A DNA stretch of 48,164 bases from Actinomycetes bacterium (GCA_021828005.1 JAKATJ010000008.1:1-48164); one strand, 5' to 3'; numbered from the stretch's first letter, positions 20,333-30,605 are shown. A program made the numbers and translations. Notes: generated from the letters alone by a model not told the origin.

Positions 20333-21219
20333 CCGAGCCCCGGCGCTGGCGGCTGCTGCTCGCCTACGAGGGGAGCAGCTTCCGGGGCTTCGCCGCACAA
20401 GCGGGGGTCCCCACCGTCGCGGGCGAGCTCGCCGACGCGATCGCCCGATCGGCGCGCCTGGCCGAGCCGCCGGCCGTCGTCTGCGCCGGCCGCACCGACG
20501 CCGGCGTGCACGCCGTCGGCCAGGTCGCCCACGTGGACCTTCCCGCCGCCTACGAAGGCGACCTCGCGCGGGCCGTGAACCGGCAGCTCTCGCCGAAGAT
20601 CGTCGTACGCGCCGCGGTTCCCGTCCCGCTCGACTTCGACGCCCGGCGGTCGGCTACGTCCCGGCACTACCGGTACCTCGTCTGGAACGCACCGGTGCCC
20701 AACCCGCTCGTCGCCGGCGTGGCGTGGCATGTCACCGAACCGCTCGATCTGAAGGCGATGGCCTCGGCCTCCGACCCGCTCCTCGGGGAGCACGACTTCC
20801 GCGCCTTCTGCCGCCGGGCCCCGAACCGACCCGCGACCGATCCGATCGTACGCAGGGTGACTCGAGCCCGCTGGCGGGCGGTGCCCGCCACAGCGGACTG
20901 GGCTGAGGCGGAGCCCCCCGCGCCCCCCGCGCCCCCCGCGCCCCCCGCGCTGCTCCGCTTCGACGTGGTCGCCGGCTCCTTCTGCCACCAGATGGTGCGG
21001 TCGATCGTGGCCCTCCTCGTCGACGCGGGGCGCGGCAAGGCCACCGCTGCCACCGTGATGGCCCTCCTCGCCGCGGGCGCCCGGGCGGGCTCGCCCAGGC
21101 CCGCACCCGCGCACGGGCTCTGCCTGGTCGGTGTCGGCTACGGAGATGGGGAACGAAGTGGGGAAGGAGTGGGGGAAGGAGGTGGTCGTGCGCAGGATCC
21201 CGGGAGGCCGCCCCGATGA
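20329..21219 (+). CDS. truA: tRNA pseudouridine synthase A, probable CTG start overlapping rplQ TGA (CTGA)
   Basis: [36 protein letters not shown]...[17 protein letters not shown]; no in-frame ATG/GTG/TTG between a TGA near 20194 and 20506, and the catalytic Asp motif lies before 20506. Confidence 0.9.
   Translation: MTEPRRWRLLLAYEGSSFRGFAAQAGVPTVAGELADAIARSARLAEPPAVVCAGRTDAGVHAVGQVAHVDLPAAYEGDLARAVNRQLSPKIVVRAAVPVPLDFDARRSATSRHYRYLVWNAPVPNPLVAGVAWHVTEPLDLKAMASASDPLLGEHDFRAFCRRAPNRPATDPIVRRVTRARWRAVPATADWAEAEPPAPPAPPAPPALLRFDVVAGSFCHQMVRSIVALLVDAGRGKATAATVMALLAAGARAGSPRPAPAHGLCLVGVGYGDGERSGEGVGEGGGRAQDPGRPPR
20914..20949 (+). repeat. In-frame 9-bp x4 tandem repeat in truA, (PPA)4
   Basis: CCCCCCGCG repeated four times. 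Confidence 0.95.
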
Positions 21220-21345
21220 TTGCGCCGCCGTCCCACCAGGTGGGAGATGGGGATCCAACGTCGAATTGCGCGAGAAAGTGGTCTCGGGCCGCATGTTGGC
21301 GTCGCTGGGGTAAGATCCCCGGTGGCCACGGGCTGTTCGGGCGGC

Positions 21346-21375
21346 TTGCCCGCGCTCACGGCGCCCCGTTAGGCT
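21346..21375 (+). promoter_or_regulatory. Candidate rplM-rpsI promoter
   Basis: TTGCCC (21346-21351), 18-bp spacer, TAGGCT (21370-21375). Confidence 0.35.
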
Positions 21376-21410
21376 GCTGTCCCGTCTCCACCACCTTTCG
21401 AGGACCTCTC

Positions 21411-21860
21411 TTGCGCACCTACACCCCCAGAGCGGGCGATATCGAGCGTGCCTGGCACCTGGTCGACGCCGACGGCCTCGTGCTCGGCCGTCTCGCGACC
21501 GAGGTGGCGCGTCGGCTGCGCGGCAAGCACCGCCCGACGTTCGCCCCCCACGTCGACACCGGCGACCACGTGGTCGTCGTGAACGCGGCCAAGGTCGTCC
21601 TCACGGCCGGGAAGGGCGACGACAAGTTCGCCTACCGCCACAGTGGCTACCCGGGCGGACTGAAGAAGACGAGCTACGCAGAGCTGCTCGAGAGAAGCCC
21701 CGAGGAGCTCGTGCGCCGCGCGGTGCGCGGCATGCTGCCGAAGGGCACCCTCGGCCGCCAGCAGCTCACCAAGCTCAAGGTCTACGCCGGCCCCGAGCAC
21801 CCGCACGGGGCCCAGGACCCCGAGCCGCTCGAGCTCCCGTTCGCACGCAGGGTGAGCTGA
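21411..21860 (+). CDS. rplM: 50S ribosomal protein L13 (TTG start)
   Basis: [65 protein letters not shown] upstream. Confidence 0.96.
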   Translation: MRTYTPRAGDIERAWHLVDADGLVLGRLATEVARRLRGKHRPTFAPHVDTGDHVVVVNAAKVVLTAGKGDDKFAYRHSGYPGGLKKTSYAELLERSPEELVRRAVRGMLPKGTLGRQQLTKLKVYAGPEHPHGAQDPEPLELPFARRVS

Positions 21861-21862
21861 CC

Positions 21863-22255
21863 ATGCCGGCACCGCTCTCGCAGACGACCGGACGGCGCAA
21901 GGAGGCGGTGGCCCGCGTCCGGTTCCGGCCCGGCCAAGGGGCGATCACCGTCAACCGCCGAACCTTCGAGGACTACTTCCCCTCGGCGACGCACCGGATG
22001 CTCGCCAGCGAGCCCCTGCGCGTCACGAGCCTGGCCGAGGCCTATGACATCGACGCGACGATCGGCGGCGGCGGCATGTCGGGCCAGGCAGGGGCGCTGC
22101 GGCTCGGCATCGCGCGCGGTCTGTGCGCGCTCGATCCGGACCTTCGGACGGCGCTCAAGCGTGCGGGGCTCCTCACGCGCGACGCGCGGGAGAAGGAGTC
22201 CAAGAAGTACGGCTTGAAGAAGGCCCGCAAGGCCCCCCAGTACTCCAAGCGGTAG
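21863..22255 (+). CDS. rpsI: 30S ribosomal protein S9
   Basis: [34 protein letters not shown] ... [17 protein letters not shown]. Confidence 0.97.
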   Translation: MPAPLSQTTGRRKEAVARVRFRPGQGAITVNRRTFEDYFPSATHRMLASEPLRVTSLAEAYDIDATIGGGGMSGQAGALRLGIARGLCALDPDLRTALKRAGLLTRDAREKESKKYGLKKARKAPQYSKR

Positions 22256-22259
22256 CACG

Positions 22260-23636
22260 TTGGCCCGTCCGGGCTTCGGCACCGACGGGGTGCGCGGGGT
22301 GGCCAATGCTGAGCTCACGCCCGAGCTCGCGACCAAGCTCGGCCGCGCCGCCGCGCGCGTGCTCGGCGCGACGACGTTCGTCGTGGGTCGCGACACCCGC
22401 CAGTCCGGGACCATGCTCCAGGCCGCGCTCTCGGCGGGGATCGCCTCGGGAGGAGCGGACGTCGTGGACCTCGGCGTCCTTCCCACGTCGGGGGTCGCCT
22501 ACGTTGCGGAGCGCCGCGGTCATGCAGCAGCGGTGGTGTCCGCGTCGCACAACCCCTTTCTGGACAACGGGATCAAGTTCTTCGACGAGTCCGGCCTGAA
22601 GCTCACGCCGGACGTCGAGGCGGAGGTGGAGGCGGCCCTCGACGCGCACCCAGACGCGCACCCAGGCGCGCACCCAGGCTCGCACCCAGGCTCGCACCCG
22701 CACGGAGGCGCCACACGGGTGGGCGTCCTCACCTCCGACCCCGGCGCCGCGGCCGAGTACGAGCGCCATCTCGTGGAGTCGTTGGACGGCCGCAGGCTCG
22801 ACGGCCTGCGAGTCGTCGTCGACTGCGCGAACGGGGCAGCGTCTGTCGTCGCCCCGAAGGCGTTCGCGGAGCTCGGTGCCGCGGTCGAGCCCCTCTTCGC
22901 CGAGCCCGACGGCACCAACATCAACGACGCGTGCGGGTCGACCGATCCGCAGCGCCTCGCGGAGGAAGTCGTCGCCCGCGGCGCGGACCTCGGGCTGGCG
23001 CTCGACGGGGACGCCGACCGCCTGGTGGCGGTCGACCACGCCGGCGCGCTGCTCGACGGCGACGTGCTCCTCGCGATCTTCGCGATCGACCTCGCGGCGA
23101 GGGGTGAGCTCGTCGGGGACGCGGTCGTGGTGACGGTCATGACCAACCTCGGGTTCCGTCTCGCGATGGCGCGGCGCGGCATCTTGGTGCACGAGACCCC
23201 CGTAGGGGACCGACAGGTGCTCGCCGCGCTGGACGAAGCCGGGCTCGCGCTGGGAGGAGAGCAGTCGGGGCACATCGTCTTCCGTAGGCGGGCGACGACC
23301 GGCGACGGCGTGCTCACCGGCCTGCTGCTCGCCGACGTCGTCGTGCGCACCGGGCGACCGCTCGCCGAGCTCGCCGCGGGGCTCGTCGAGCGCGTCCCCC
23401 AGGTCCTCGTGAACGTCGCGGTGCCCGACCCCGGCCGCCTCGCTGGGGCCGACAGCGTGTGGAAGGCGGTGGCGGAGATCGAAGGGGACCTCGGAGACGG
23501 CGGGCGGGTGCTGCTCCGGGCGAGCGGCACCGAACCGGTCGTCCGGGTGATGGTGGAGGCGCCCACGCACGCGCTCGCCGCCGACGCGGCGAACCGGCTC
23601 TCCCGGGTCGTCGAGGACTGCCTCGTCTCGGGTTAG
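22260..23636 (+). CDS. glmM: Phosphoglucosamine mutase with His-rich insertion
   Basis: ARPGFGTDGVRGVANAELTPELA, VSASHNPFLDNGIKFF, LDGDADRLVAVDH, LLRASGTEPVVRVMVEA. Confidence 0.96.
   Translation: MARPGFGTDGVRGVANAELTPELATKLGRAAARVLGATTFVVGRDTRQSGTMLQAALSAGIASGGADVVDLGVLPTSGVAYVAERRGHAAAVVSASHNPFLDNGIKFFDESGLKLTPDVEAEVEAALDAHPDAHPGAHPGSHPGSHPHGGATRVGVLTSDPGAAAEYERHLVESLDGRRLDGLRVVVDCANGAASVVAPKAFAELGAAVEPLFAEPDGTNINDACGSTDPQRLAEEVVARGADLGLALDGDADRLVAVDHAGALLDGDVLLAIFAIDLAARGELVGDAVVVTVMTNLGFRLAMARRGILVHETPVGDRQVLAALDEAGLALGGEQSGHIVFRRRATTGDGVLTGLLLADVVVRTGRPLAELAAGLVERVPQVLVNVAVPDPGRLAGADSVWKAVAEIEGDLGDGGRVLLRASGTEPVVRVMVEAPTHALAADAANRLSRVVEDCLVSG
22641..22700 (+). repeat. In-frame 12-bp x5 tandem repeat in glmM, (D/G)(A/S)HP
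   Basis: GACGCGCACCCA x2, GGCGCGCACCCA, GGCTCGCACCCA, GGCTCGCACCCG; DAHPDAHPGAHPGSHPGSHP. Confidence 0.95.
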
Positions 23637-23639
23637 CCT
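23634..23639 (+). promoter_or_regulatory. Candidate -10 for leaderless glmS
   Basis: TAGCCT, 7 nt before glmS ATG; glmM TAG stop lies inside it; no SD. Confidence 0.4.
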
Positions 23640-23646
23640 CGGCCCC

Positions 23647-25482
23647 ATGTGCGGGATCATCGGCCTCACCGGGGACGGCGGGGCGCTGGACGCGATCCTC
23701 GACGGGCTCCGTCGGCTCGAGTACCGGGGCTACGACTCGGCGGGCGTGGCGCTCGCCGACGGCGGCGCGCTCTGGCGGGAACGGGCCGCGGGGGGCAGCC
23801 ACTCGGTCGCCGACCTCGCCGCCGCGACGGCGGGCGCGCCCCCGTCGCGCGCCGGGATCGGCCACACGCGGTGGGCGACCCACGGGAGCCCGACCGTCGC
23901 GAACGCGCACCCTCACCTCGACTGCAGCGGCCGCATCGCCCTGGTCCACAACGGGATCATCGAGAACCATGCGGCGCTTGCCGCGTCGCTGGCCGCCCGG
24001 GGCCACGTCTTCACCTCGGAGACCGACACCGAGGTCCTCGTGCACCTGCTCGAAGAGGAGCTCGCCGGCGGGGCGGGGCTCGGCGACGCCATGCGCGCGA
24101 CGCTCCGAACGGTGCGGGGCGCCTTCAGCGTCGTCGCGCTCGCCGCCTCCGATCCCGAGCTGATCGTGGCGGGACGGCGCTCCGTCCCGCTCCTGGCGGC
24201 GTTCGGCGGCGGCGTCGGGTTCGTCGCCTCCGACGTGTCCGCGCTGCTGGGTAGGGCCGACCGCTACTACGCGCTCGAGGACGACCAGGTGGCGGAGGTG
24301 CGCCCTGGGCGCCTCCGGGTCACCGACGACGAGGGTCGCGAGGTCGTCCCGACCGCCGTGACGGTGGACCCGTCGTGGGACGTCGTCGCGGCGCAGAAGG
24401 GCGGCTTCGACGACTTCATGTCGAAGGAGCTCCACGAGCAGCCTCGAGCGGTCGCCGACACCCTCCTCGACCGGCGCGGCGCCGACGGGTCGATCGTGCT
24501 CGACGAGCTCCGCCTCTCCCCGTACGACCTCCGGGGGGTGGACAAGCTGGTGCTGGTCGCGTGCGGGAGCAGCTTCCACGCCGGGATGGTGGCCAAGTAC
24601 GCGGTCGAGCGCTGGGCGCGGCTGCCGGCCGAGGTCGAGATCGCGAGCGAGCTCCGCTACCGCGAGCACGTGCTGCACGAGCGGACGCTCGTCGTCGGGG
24701 TGAGCCAGTCGGGCGAGACGCTCGACACGCTCGAGGCGCTGCGCGAGGCGCGCCGGGCGGGTGCTCGCACGGTCGTCGTCTCCAACGTCGTCCACTCGAC
24801 CATGGCGCGGGAGGCCGACGGCGCGGTCTACACCCGCGCGGGGCCGGAGGTGAGCGTGGCGTCGACCAAGTGCCACCTCGCGCAGATCGTCGCGCTTCAG
24901 GTGCTCGCGCTCGCGCTCGCGCAGTGGCGAGGCACCATGGGCCCGGCTGCCATCGCCTCGGTCCTCGACGAGATGCAGCGCCTCCCCGGGGCGGTCGCGG
25001 ACGCGCTCAGCCGGAAGAAGGAGGTCGACGAGGTCGCGGACGCGCTCGGCGACGCGCGCGACTTCTTCTTCATCGGCCGCAACCTCGGCTACCCGGTCGC
25101 GCTCGAGGGGGCGCTCAAGCTGAAGGAGATCTCCTACCTCCGTGCCGAGGGTTACCCCGCAGGGGAGCTCAAGCACGGACCGCTCGCCCTCGTCGAGCCG
25201 GGGACGGTGGTGGTCGCCGTGCTCGACCCGTTGCGCGACAAGATGCGGTCGAACGTCGCCGAGGCCGCGGCCCGGGGCGCGACCGTGGTGAGCGTCGCCG
25301 CAGACGGCGATCGGAACGCCGTCGGCGACCACGTCCTACGCGTGCCGACAGTCGCCGACCCGGTGCTCGCGCCGGTGGTGGAGGTCGTGCCGCTGCAGCT
25401 CCTGGCGTACAGCCTCGCCCGACGGCTCGGCAACGACGTCGACCGGCCGCGCAACCTCGCCAAGACGGTGACGGTCGAGTGA
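23647..25482 (+). CDS. glmS: Glutamine--fructose-6-phosphate aminotransferase
   Basis: MCGIIGLTGDGGALDAILDGLRRLEYRGYDSAG, SIS domains, C-terminal NLAKTVTVE. Confidence 0.98.
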   Translation: MCGIIGLTGDGGALDAILDGLRRLEYRGYDSAGVALADGGALWRERAAGGSHSVADLAAATAGAPPSRAGIGHTRWATHGSPTVANAHPHLDCSGRIALVHNGIIENHAALAASLAARGHVFTSETDTEVLVHLLEEELAGGAGLGDAMRATLRTVRGAFSVVALAASDPELIVAGRRSVPLLAAFGGGVGFVASDVSALLGRADRYYALEDDQVAEVRPGRLRVTDDEGREVVPTAVTVDPSWDVVAAQKGGFDDFMSKELHEQPRAVADTLLDRRGADGSIVLDELRLSPYDLRGVDKLVLVACGSSFHAGMVAKYAVERWARLPAEVEIASELRYREHVLHERTLVVGVSQSGETLDTLEALREARRAGARTVVVSNVVHSTMAREADGAVYTRAGPEVSVASTKCHLAQIVALQVLALALAQWRGTMGPAAIASVLDEMQRLPGAVADALSRKKEVDEVADALGDARDFFFIGRNLGYPVALEGALKLKEISYLRAEGYPAGELKHGPLALVEPGTVVVAVLDPLRDKMRSNVAEAAARGATVVSVAADGDRNAVGDHVLRVPTVADPVLAPVVEVVPLQLLAYSLARRLGNDVDRPRNLAKTVTVE

Positions 25483-25847
25483 CGCAGATCGCCGGCGTCG
25501 GCGTCGACGCGGTCGACGTGGCCCGCTTCGGCGAGGCGCTCGGCCGCCGTCCGGCGATCGCGACGCGGCTGTTCACCGCGGACGAGCAGCGTGACGGCGG
25601 GGGCGACGTCCAACGGCTGGCGGCGCGTTTCGCGGCGAAGGAGGCCACGATGAAGGCCCTCGGGAGCGGGATCGGCAGCTTCGGCTGGCGCGACGTCGAG
25701 GTGGTACGGCTCGACAGCGGCGAGCCGACGCTCCGTCTCTCTGCGGCGGCAGCCGTGCTGGCCGCTCGCCATGGTGTCGCGCGCTGGCACGTGTCGCTCA
25801 CCCACACGGCGACGGTCGCGATCGCCATGGTGGTGGCCGAGGCCTGA
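25479..25847 (+). CDS. acpS: Holo-[acyl-carrier-protein] synthase
   Basis: GTGA overlap; TQIAGVGVDAVDVARFGEAL, RFAAKEATMKALGSG, WHVSLTHTATVAIAMVVAE. Confidence 0.93.
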   Translation: MTQIAGVGVDAVDVARFGEALGRRPAIATRLFTADEQRDGGGDVQRLAARFAAKEATMKALGSGIGSFGWRDVEVVRLDSGEPTLRLSAAAAVLAARHGVARWHVSLTHTATVAIAMVVAEA

Positions 25848-25849
25848 TC

Positions 25850-27268
25850 GTGCGACCCGTCGTGACCGTCGCCGAGATGCGCGCGGCAGACGCGGCGTCG
25901 CCCGTTCCCGAAGGGATGCTGATCCGCCGCGCCGGCACCGCGGTCGCCGTCTCGGCCCTCCGCATCCTCGGCGGCGCGTACGCACGGCGCGTCGTGGTCG
26001 TCGCGGGGAAGGGCAACAACGGCGCGGACGGCAGGGTCGCGGCCGAGGTGCTGAGGCGCCGGGGCGCGCGGGTGTCGGTGGTCGGCCCCGACTCGAGGCT
26101 CGGCGGCTGCGACCTCGTCATCGACGCGGCGCTCGGTACCGGCCTGCGCGGCCCGTACGACGCACCCGAGCCGCCGCCGGGTTCACTGGTGCTGGCAGTG
26201 GACATCCCCTCGGGCGTCGACGGGGACACGGGGGGTGCGCCGGGCCGCCCGATGGCGGCTGCGCGCACGGTGACGTTCGCCGCGCTGAAGCCCGGTCTCC
26301 TGCAGGGGGACGGGCCCCGCTTCGCGGGCGAGGTCGAGGTCGCGGACATCGGCCTCGGGGATCTCCACGCCAAGATCTCGCTCGTCGAGGACGCCGACAT
26401 CGCCCGCCTGGTGCCGCGCCGGCCGGTCGACACGCACAAGTGGGCGACCGCGGTCTGCGTCGTGGCCGGCTCGCCGGGGATGGAGGGCGCCGCCGTCCTC
26501 TCCGCCGAAGGCGCCGCCCGCTCGGGTGCCGGCATGGTCCGGCTCGGGGTGCCCGGCATCGGCGGGGCGTCCGGGTGCGCGTGGCCGACCGAGGCGGTCC
26601 GCCTCCCGCTCGGGTCGCGCGGGTGGGCCGGCGACGTCCTCTCCGTCCTCGGGCGCTGCCGCGCGCTGGTCGTCGGACCCGGGCTCGGCCGGACAGCCGA
26701 CACGGTCGAGGGGGTCCGTGCCGTGATCGCGGGAGCCAAGGTGCCGGTGGTCGTCGACGCCGACGCGCTCTTCGCGTTGGGTGACGCCGGGTCGGCGCGG
26801 GCTGTCGTCGCCGGCCGCCGACCGGTCGTGGTCACGCCGCACGACGGCGAGTACGTGCGGCTCCTCGGCGAGCCGCCTGGGCCGGACCGCGTCGCGGCCG
26901 CGCGGCGTCTCGCGGCCGCGCTCGGGGTCGTCGCACTCGTGAAGGGGTCCCTCACCGCCGTCGCGTCCGGCTCCGGGGCGGTCCTGCTCTCAGCGTCGGG
27001 GAGCGAGCGCCTCGCGACCGCGGGCACCGGCGATGTCCTCTCGGGGGTGATCGGTGCCTTTCTGGCCCGCGGCATGGCGCCACTCGACGCGGCGGCGCTG
27101 GCGGCGCACGTCCACGGCCGCGCGGCGTCGGACGGGCCGGCGGAGGGTCTCGTGGCGGGCGACCTGCCGCGGCTGGTCTCGGCTCGCCTCTCCGGCTGGC
27201 TCGGGAGCGTGCCCGAGTGGCATCGGGACCGGCAACGGGACCGGCGCCGGGACGGTGCCGGTGGCTGA
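25850..27268 (+). CDS. nnrD: Bifunctional NAD(P)H-hydrate epimerase / ADP-dependent dehydratase
   Basis: VVVVAGKGNNGADGRVAAEVLRRRG; KWATAVCVVAGSPGMEGAAVLSAEGAARSGAGMVRLG; ATAGTGDVLSGVIGAFLARG. Confidence 0.93.
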   Translation: MRPVVTVAEMRAADAASPVPEGMLIRRAGTAVAVSALRILGGAYARRVVVVAGKGNNGADGRVAAEVLRRRGARVSVVGPDSRLGGCDLVIDAALGTGLRGPYDAPEPPPGSLVLAVDIPSGVDGDTGGAPGRPMAAARTVTFAALKPGLLQGDGPRFAGEVEVADIGLGDLHAKISLVEDADIARLVPRRPVDTHKWATAVCVVAGSPGMEGAAVLSAEGAARSGAGMVRLGVPGIGGASGCAWPTEAVRLPLGSRGWAGDVLSVLGRCRALVVGPGLGRTADTVEGVRAVIAGAKVPVVVDADALFALGDAGSARAVVAGRRPVVVTPHDGEYVRLLGEPPGPDRVAAARRLAAALGVVALVKGSLTAVASGSGAVLLSASGSERLATAGTGDVLSGVIGAFLARGMAPLDAAALAAHVHGRAASDGPAEGLVAGDLPRLVSARLSGWLGSVPEWHRDRQRDRRRDGAGG

Positions 27269-28439
27269 GGGGCGGACGCGGCCTGCCTGGGCGGAGGTCG
27301 ACCTCGACGCGCTGGCGGCGAACGTCGCCCTCCTCGCGCGTCGCGCTGCGCCGGCCGCGCTGTGCGCGGTGGTGAAGGCCGACGCCTACGGCCACGGCGC
27401 CGTGCCCGTGGCGCGCGCCGCGATCGAGTCTGGCGCGGCGTGGCTGGCGGTCGCCCTCGTCGACGAGGGTCTCGAGCTCCGCGAGCACGGCATCGCGGCG
27501 CCCGTCCTGGTGCTGTCCGAGGTCCTGCCCGACGCCGCCGAGGCGCTGGTCGCCGCCGGCCTCAGCGCGACCGTGACGACGTGGGCCGGATTGGAGGCGG
27601 TCGCAGCCGCCGCACGACAGATCGGCGTCCGAGCAGGCGTCCACGTGAAGGTGGACACCGGCATGCACCGGGCCGGCGCGGCGCCCGACCGCGCGGCGGC
27701 GCTCGTCGAGGGCGTCGAGGCGGACCCTGCGCTCGGGCTCGAGGCGGTCTGGACGCATCTCGCGGTGGCGGACGGGGTGGACGAGGAGGACCGGATGTTC
27801 TCCGTGCTCCAGCTCGAGACCTTCGACCGGGTCGTCTCCGGGCTGCACGCCCGGCCGCGGCTGCTCCACGCGGCCAACACCGCAGGCGCGGTCGCGTGGC
27901 CCTCGGCCCGGTACGACCTGGTGCGCTGCGGCATCGGCATCTACGGCTACGCGCCCTCGGCGGCCATGGCCGACGGCGGCGCCGGGGAGGACGTCGCGTC
28001 CTTCGTGGCCAGGCTGCAGCCGGTCCTCACGCTCAAGGCCCGGGTGAGCGAGGTGCGCGAGCTCGACGCCGGCGAGCGCCCCTCCTACGGGCGGCGCCGC
28101 GCACTTCCCGAGCGCAGCGTCGTCGCGACCGTGCCGCTCGGCTACGCCGACGGGGTGCCCCGCCGGCTGTTCGACACCGGGTGCCCGGTGCTCGTCGGCG
28201 GCAGGCGCAGGCCGCTCGCGGGCGTCGTCACGATGGACCAGCTGATGGTCGACTGCGGCCCGGGCGCCGCCGTGGCTCCCGGCGACGAAGTCGTCCTCGT
28301 CGGCCGCCAGGGCCACGAGGAGATCACCGCGGCGGACTGGGCCGCGCGCCTCGGGACCATCGCCTACGAGGTGTTGTGCGGCATCGGGCCGCGCGTGCCG
28401 CGGGTCCATGCTGCGAGGCGGACCGGGGGTGCCCGGTGA
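27255..28439 (+). CDS. alr: Alanine racemase (start GTG 27255 or 27261)
   Basis: RPAWAEVDLDALAANVALL, AVVKADAYGHGAVPVA, VKVDTGMHRAG, RCGIGIYGYAPS. Confidence 0.95.
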   Translation: MPVAEGRTRPAWAEVDLDALAANVALLARRAAPAALCAVVKADAYGHGAVPVARAAIESGAAWLAVALVDEGLELREHGIAAPVLVLSEVLPDAAEALVAAGLSATVTTWAGLEAVAAAARQIGVRAGVHVKVDTGMHRAGAAPDRAAALVEGVEADPALGLEAVWTHLAVADGVDEEDRMFSVLQLETFDRVVSGLHARPRLLHAANTAGAVAWPSARYDLVRCGIGIYGYAPSAAMADGGAGEDVASFVARLQPVLTLKARVSEVRELDAGERPSYGRRRALPERSVVATVPLGYADGVPRRLFDTGCPVLVGGRRRPLAGVVTMDQLMVDCGPGAAVAPGDEVVLVGRQGHEEITAADWAARLGTIAYEVLCGIGPRVPRVHAARRTGGAR

Positions 28440-29386
28440 ACCTTCGCCGCGCCTCTTTCCTGGGCGCGGGCGTCGCCGGGGGCGCGGGGCTCGCCTACCT
28501 GCTCCAGCGCACGGCGGCGGGGCGCTGGAGAGCGGGCGCCGAGGAGCTCGCCGCCGCCGGGCTGTCGCTGCCGACGGACCTCCGGCACCACTTCGTGACG
28601 ACGAGCGACGGCGGACGGCTCCACGTGGTCGAGCGGGGGGAGGGTCCGACCTCCGTCCTCGTGCACGGTGTCATGCTGAGCGCGGCGACCTGGGCGCCCC
28701 AGCTCCGAGCGCTCCCCGGCCGCGTGCTCGCGGTGAGCCAGCGCGGGCACGGCCAGTCGCGCGCAGGGCGCGAGGGCTACACGTTCGAACGGCTGGCCGC
28801 GGACCTCGCGGAGGTCCTCAGCGAGCTCGACGTCCGCGACGCGGTCCTCGTGGGCCACTCCATGGGGGGGATGGTCGCCCAGCTGCTCGCGTTGGACCGT
28901 CCCGAAGACGTCTCCCGCCATGTCCGGCTGCTGCTCCTCGTCGCCTCGACGCCGGGCCCGATCGCCGGCCCGCCGCTCGCGGCGCTCGTCACCGCCGCGA
29001 CGACGCGCGCGTTGGCGAGCGCCGAGAGGAAGGGGCGCGGGCCGTTCCCGAAGTCGGCCACCGTCTGGGCGTCGCGGGTCGCGTTCGGCGCCGCTCCCTC
29101 CCCCGCCGCGGTGGAGCTCCTCTGCGAGCTGCTCGACTCGATGTCGCCGGGCGCCCTCGCCGAGCTGACGGGGCACCTCCTCGCGTTCGACGTCCGCGAC
29201 CGGCTGGCCGCGATGACGCTGCCGGTGCACGTCGTGGTCGGGACCAGGGACCTGCTGACGCCGCCGCGCGCGGCGCGCGGGATCGCCGATCGCGTGCCGG
29301 GTTCACGGCTCACCGTCCTGCCCGGGTGCGGCCACATGGTGATGCTGGAGCGGGCGGACACGTTGTGCGATCTCGTGACCGAGTGA
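28436..29386 (+). CDS. Alpha/beta hydrolase with N-terminal hydrophobic segment
   Basis: GTGA overlap; [50 protein letters not shown]. Confidence 0.9.
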   Translation: MNLRRASFLGAGVAGGAGLAYLLQRTAAGRWRAGAEELAAAGLSLPTDLRHHFVTTSDGGRLHVVERGEGPTSVLVHGVMLSAATWAPQLRALPGRVLAVSQRGHGQSRAGREGYTFERLAADLAEVLSELDVRDAVLVGHSMGGMVAQLLALDRPEDVSRHVRLLLLVASTPGPIAGPPLAALVTAATTRALASAERKGRGPFPKSATVWASRVAFGAAPSPAAVELLCELLDSMSPGALAELTGHLLAFDVRDRLAAMTLPVHVVVGTRDLLTPPRAARGIADRVPGSRLTVLPGCGHMVMLERADTLCDLVTE

Positions 29387-29423
29387 CCCGCCGACGACCC
29401 TATGGGGAGGCGGGGCACGACGG

Positions 29424-29429
29424 TAGCAT
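29424..29429 (+). promoter_or_regulatory. Candidate -10 for leaderless UDG gene
   Basis: TAGCAT, 6 nt before GTG 29436. Confidence 0.4.
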
Positions 29430-29435
29430 CCGCAG

Positions 29436-30017
29436 GTGGTCCGTCGGATGAGCGCGGCAGAGGAGCTCGCGCGGCTACGCGAGGATGCGTCGGGGTGCAC
29501 GCGTTGCGCGCTCGCGGCGGGACGCACCCAGGTCGTCTTCGGGGTGGGCGATCCTGACGCGGACCTCATGTTCGTGGGTGAGGGGCCCGGTCGGGACGAG
29601 GACCTGCGGGGCGAGCCGTTCGTCGGGCGGTCGGGGAAGCTGCTGGACCTGCTGATGCGCCAGGAGATCGGCATCGAGCGCGACCGGTGCTACATCGCCA
29701 ACGTGGTCCTGTGCCGGCCTCCGGGCAACCGCGACCCGCTCCCGACCGAGATCGACGCGTGCCGCTCCTATCTCGAGGGCCAGATCGACCTCGTCGCGCC
29801 GGGCGTGGTGGTGACGCTCGGCAACTTCGCGACGAAGACCCTCCTCGACACGACCGAGGGCATCCGGAAGCTGAGAGGCCGCGTCTTTGCGTTCCGGGGG
29901 ATCCACCTCGTGCCGACGTACCATCCGGCTGCGGCGCTGCGCGGCGGCGGCGAGGTCGTCGCGGAGATGCGCGCCGACTTCGTGCGCGCCAAGGCGCTTT
30001 TGCGCGAGGCCCGATGA
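29436..30017 (+). CDS. Uracil-DNA glycosylase, family 4-like (4Fe-4S)
   Basis: [74 protein letters not shown]. Confidence 0.92.
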   Translation: MVRRMSAAEELARLREDASGCTRCALAAGRTQVVFGVGDPDADLMFVGEGPGRDEDLRGEPFVGRSGKLLDLLMRQEIGIERDRCYIANVVLCRPPGNRDPLPTEIDACRSYLEGQIDLVAPGVVVTLGNFATKTLLDTTEGIRKLRGRVFAFRGIHLVPTYHPAAALRGGGEVVAEMRADFVRAKALLREAR

Positions 30018-30062
30018 CCGACAGTCCTCACGGGCTTTGGACCGAGACGGTGCGACCCTGAC

Positions 30063-30605
30063 ATGGCCTGGATGCTGCCGGCGCGCTCCGCCTCCCCCGA
30101 CGCCACTCGAGCCCTGGCCGCGCGTCTTGCGGGTGTGGCCCGGCGGGGCGACGTGATCGTCCTCCAGGGTTCCCTCGGCGCAGGGAAGACCACGTTCGCC
30201 CAGGGGTTCGCGCGCGGCCTCGGCGTCGAGGGACCGGTGACGAGCCCCACGTTCACGCTCGTCCGCCAGTACCCCTGCACCCTCGGCCAGCTCGTCCACG
30301 TCGACGTCTACCGGCTGGACCACCTCTCCGAGGTCGCGGACCTGGGGCTCGCCGACCTGGTCGAGGAGGGGGTCGCGCTGGTCGAATGGGGCGACGCCGC
30401 GCGGCCGGCCCTCGGGCCGGTGACCTGGACGGTCGACATCACCCGGGTGGGTACCGGCGCGGGCACCGCGGCGGGCTCTGTGGGCACCGGTGCGCGTACC
30501 GGCACAGCCGACGACGAGCGGCTCCTCACCGTGCACGGCGAGGACGACGCCCGCCGCGGCGAGGTGGCGTCCGCATTGGCGGGCCAGGTCCCAGGAGCCG
30601 CCTGA
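30063..30605 (+). CDS. tsaE: tRNA threonylcarbamoyladenosine biosynthesis ATPase TsaE
   Basis: VIVLQGSLGAGKTTFAQGFARGLGVEGPVTSPTFTLVRQY, HVDVYRL, VEWGD. Confidence 0.94.
   Translation: MAWMLPARSASPDATRALAARLAGVARRGDVIVLQGSLGAGKTTFAQGFARGLGVEGPVTSPTFTLVRQYPCTLGQLVHVDVYRLDHLSEVADLGLADLVEEGVALVEWGDAARPALGPVTWTVDITRVGTGAGTAAGSVGTGARTGTADDERLLTVHGEDDARRGEVASALAGQVPGAA

Noticed and set aside
21311-21316. TAAGAT as the main rplM -10 element
   Set aside because: No convincing -35 at 16-18 bp; TAGGCT at 21370 with TTGCCC fits better, though neither is certain.
23600-23650. glmS ribozyme/riboswitch upstream of glmS
   Set aside because: Only about 10 nt separate glmM and glmS and a leaderless -10 is present; no room for the ribozyme.
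26183-26842. Minus-strand ORFs opposite nnrD, alr and tsaD as overlapping genes
   Set aside because: Arg/Pro/Ala-rich shadow translations typical of GC-rich DNA; no motif support.
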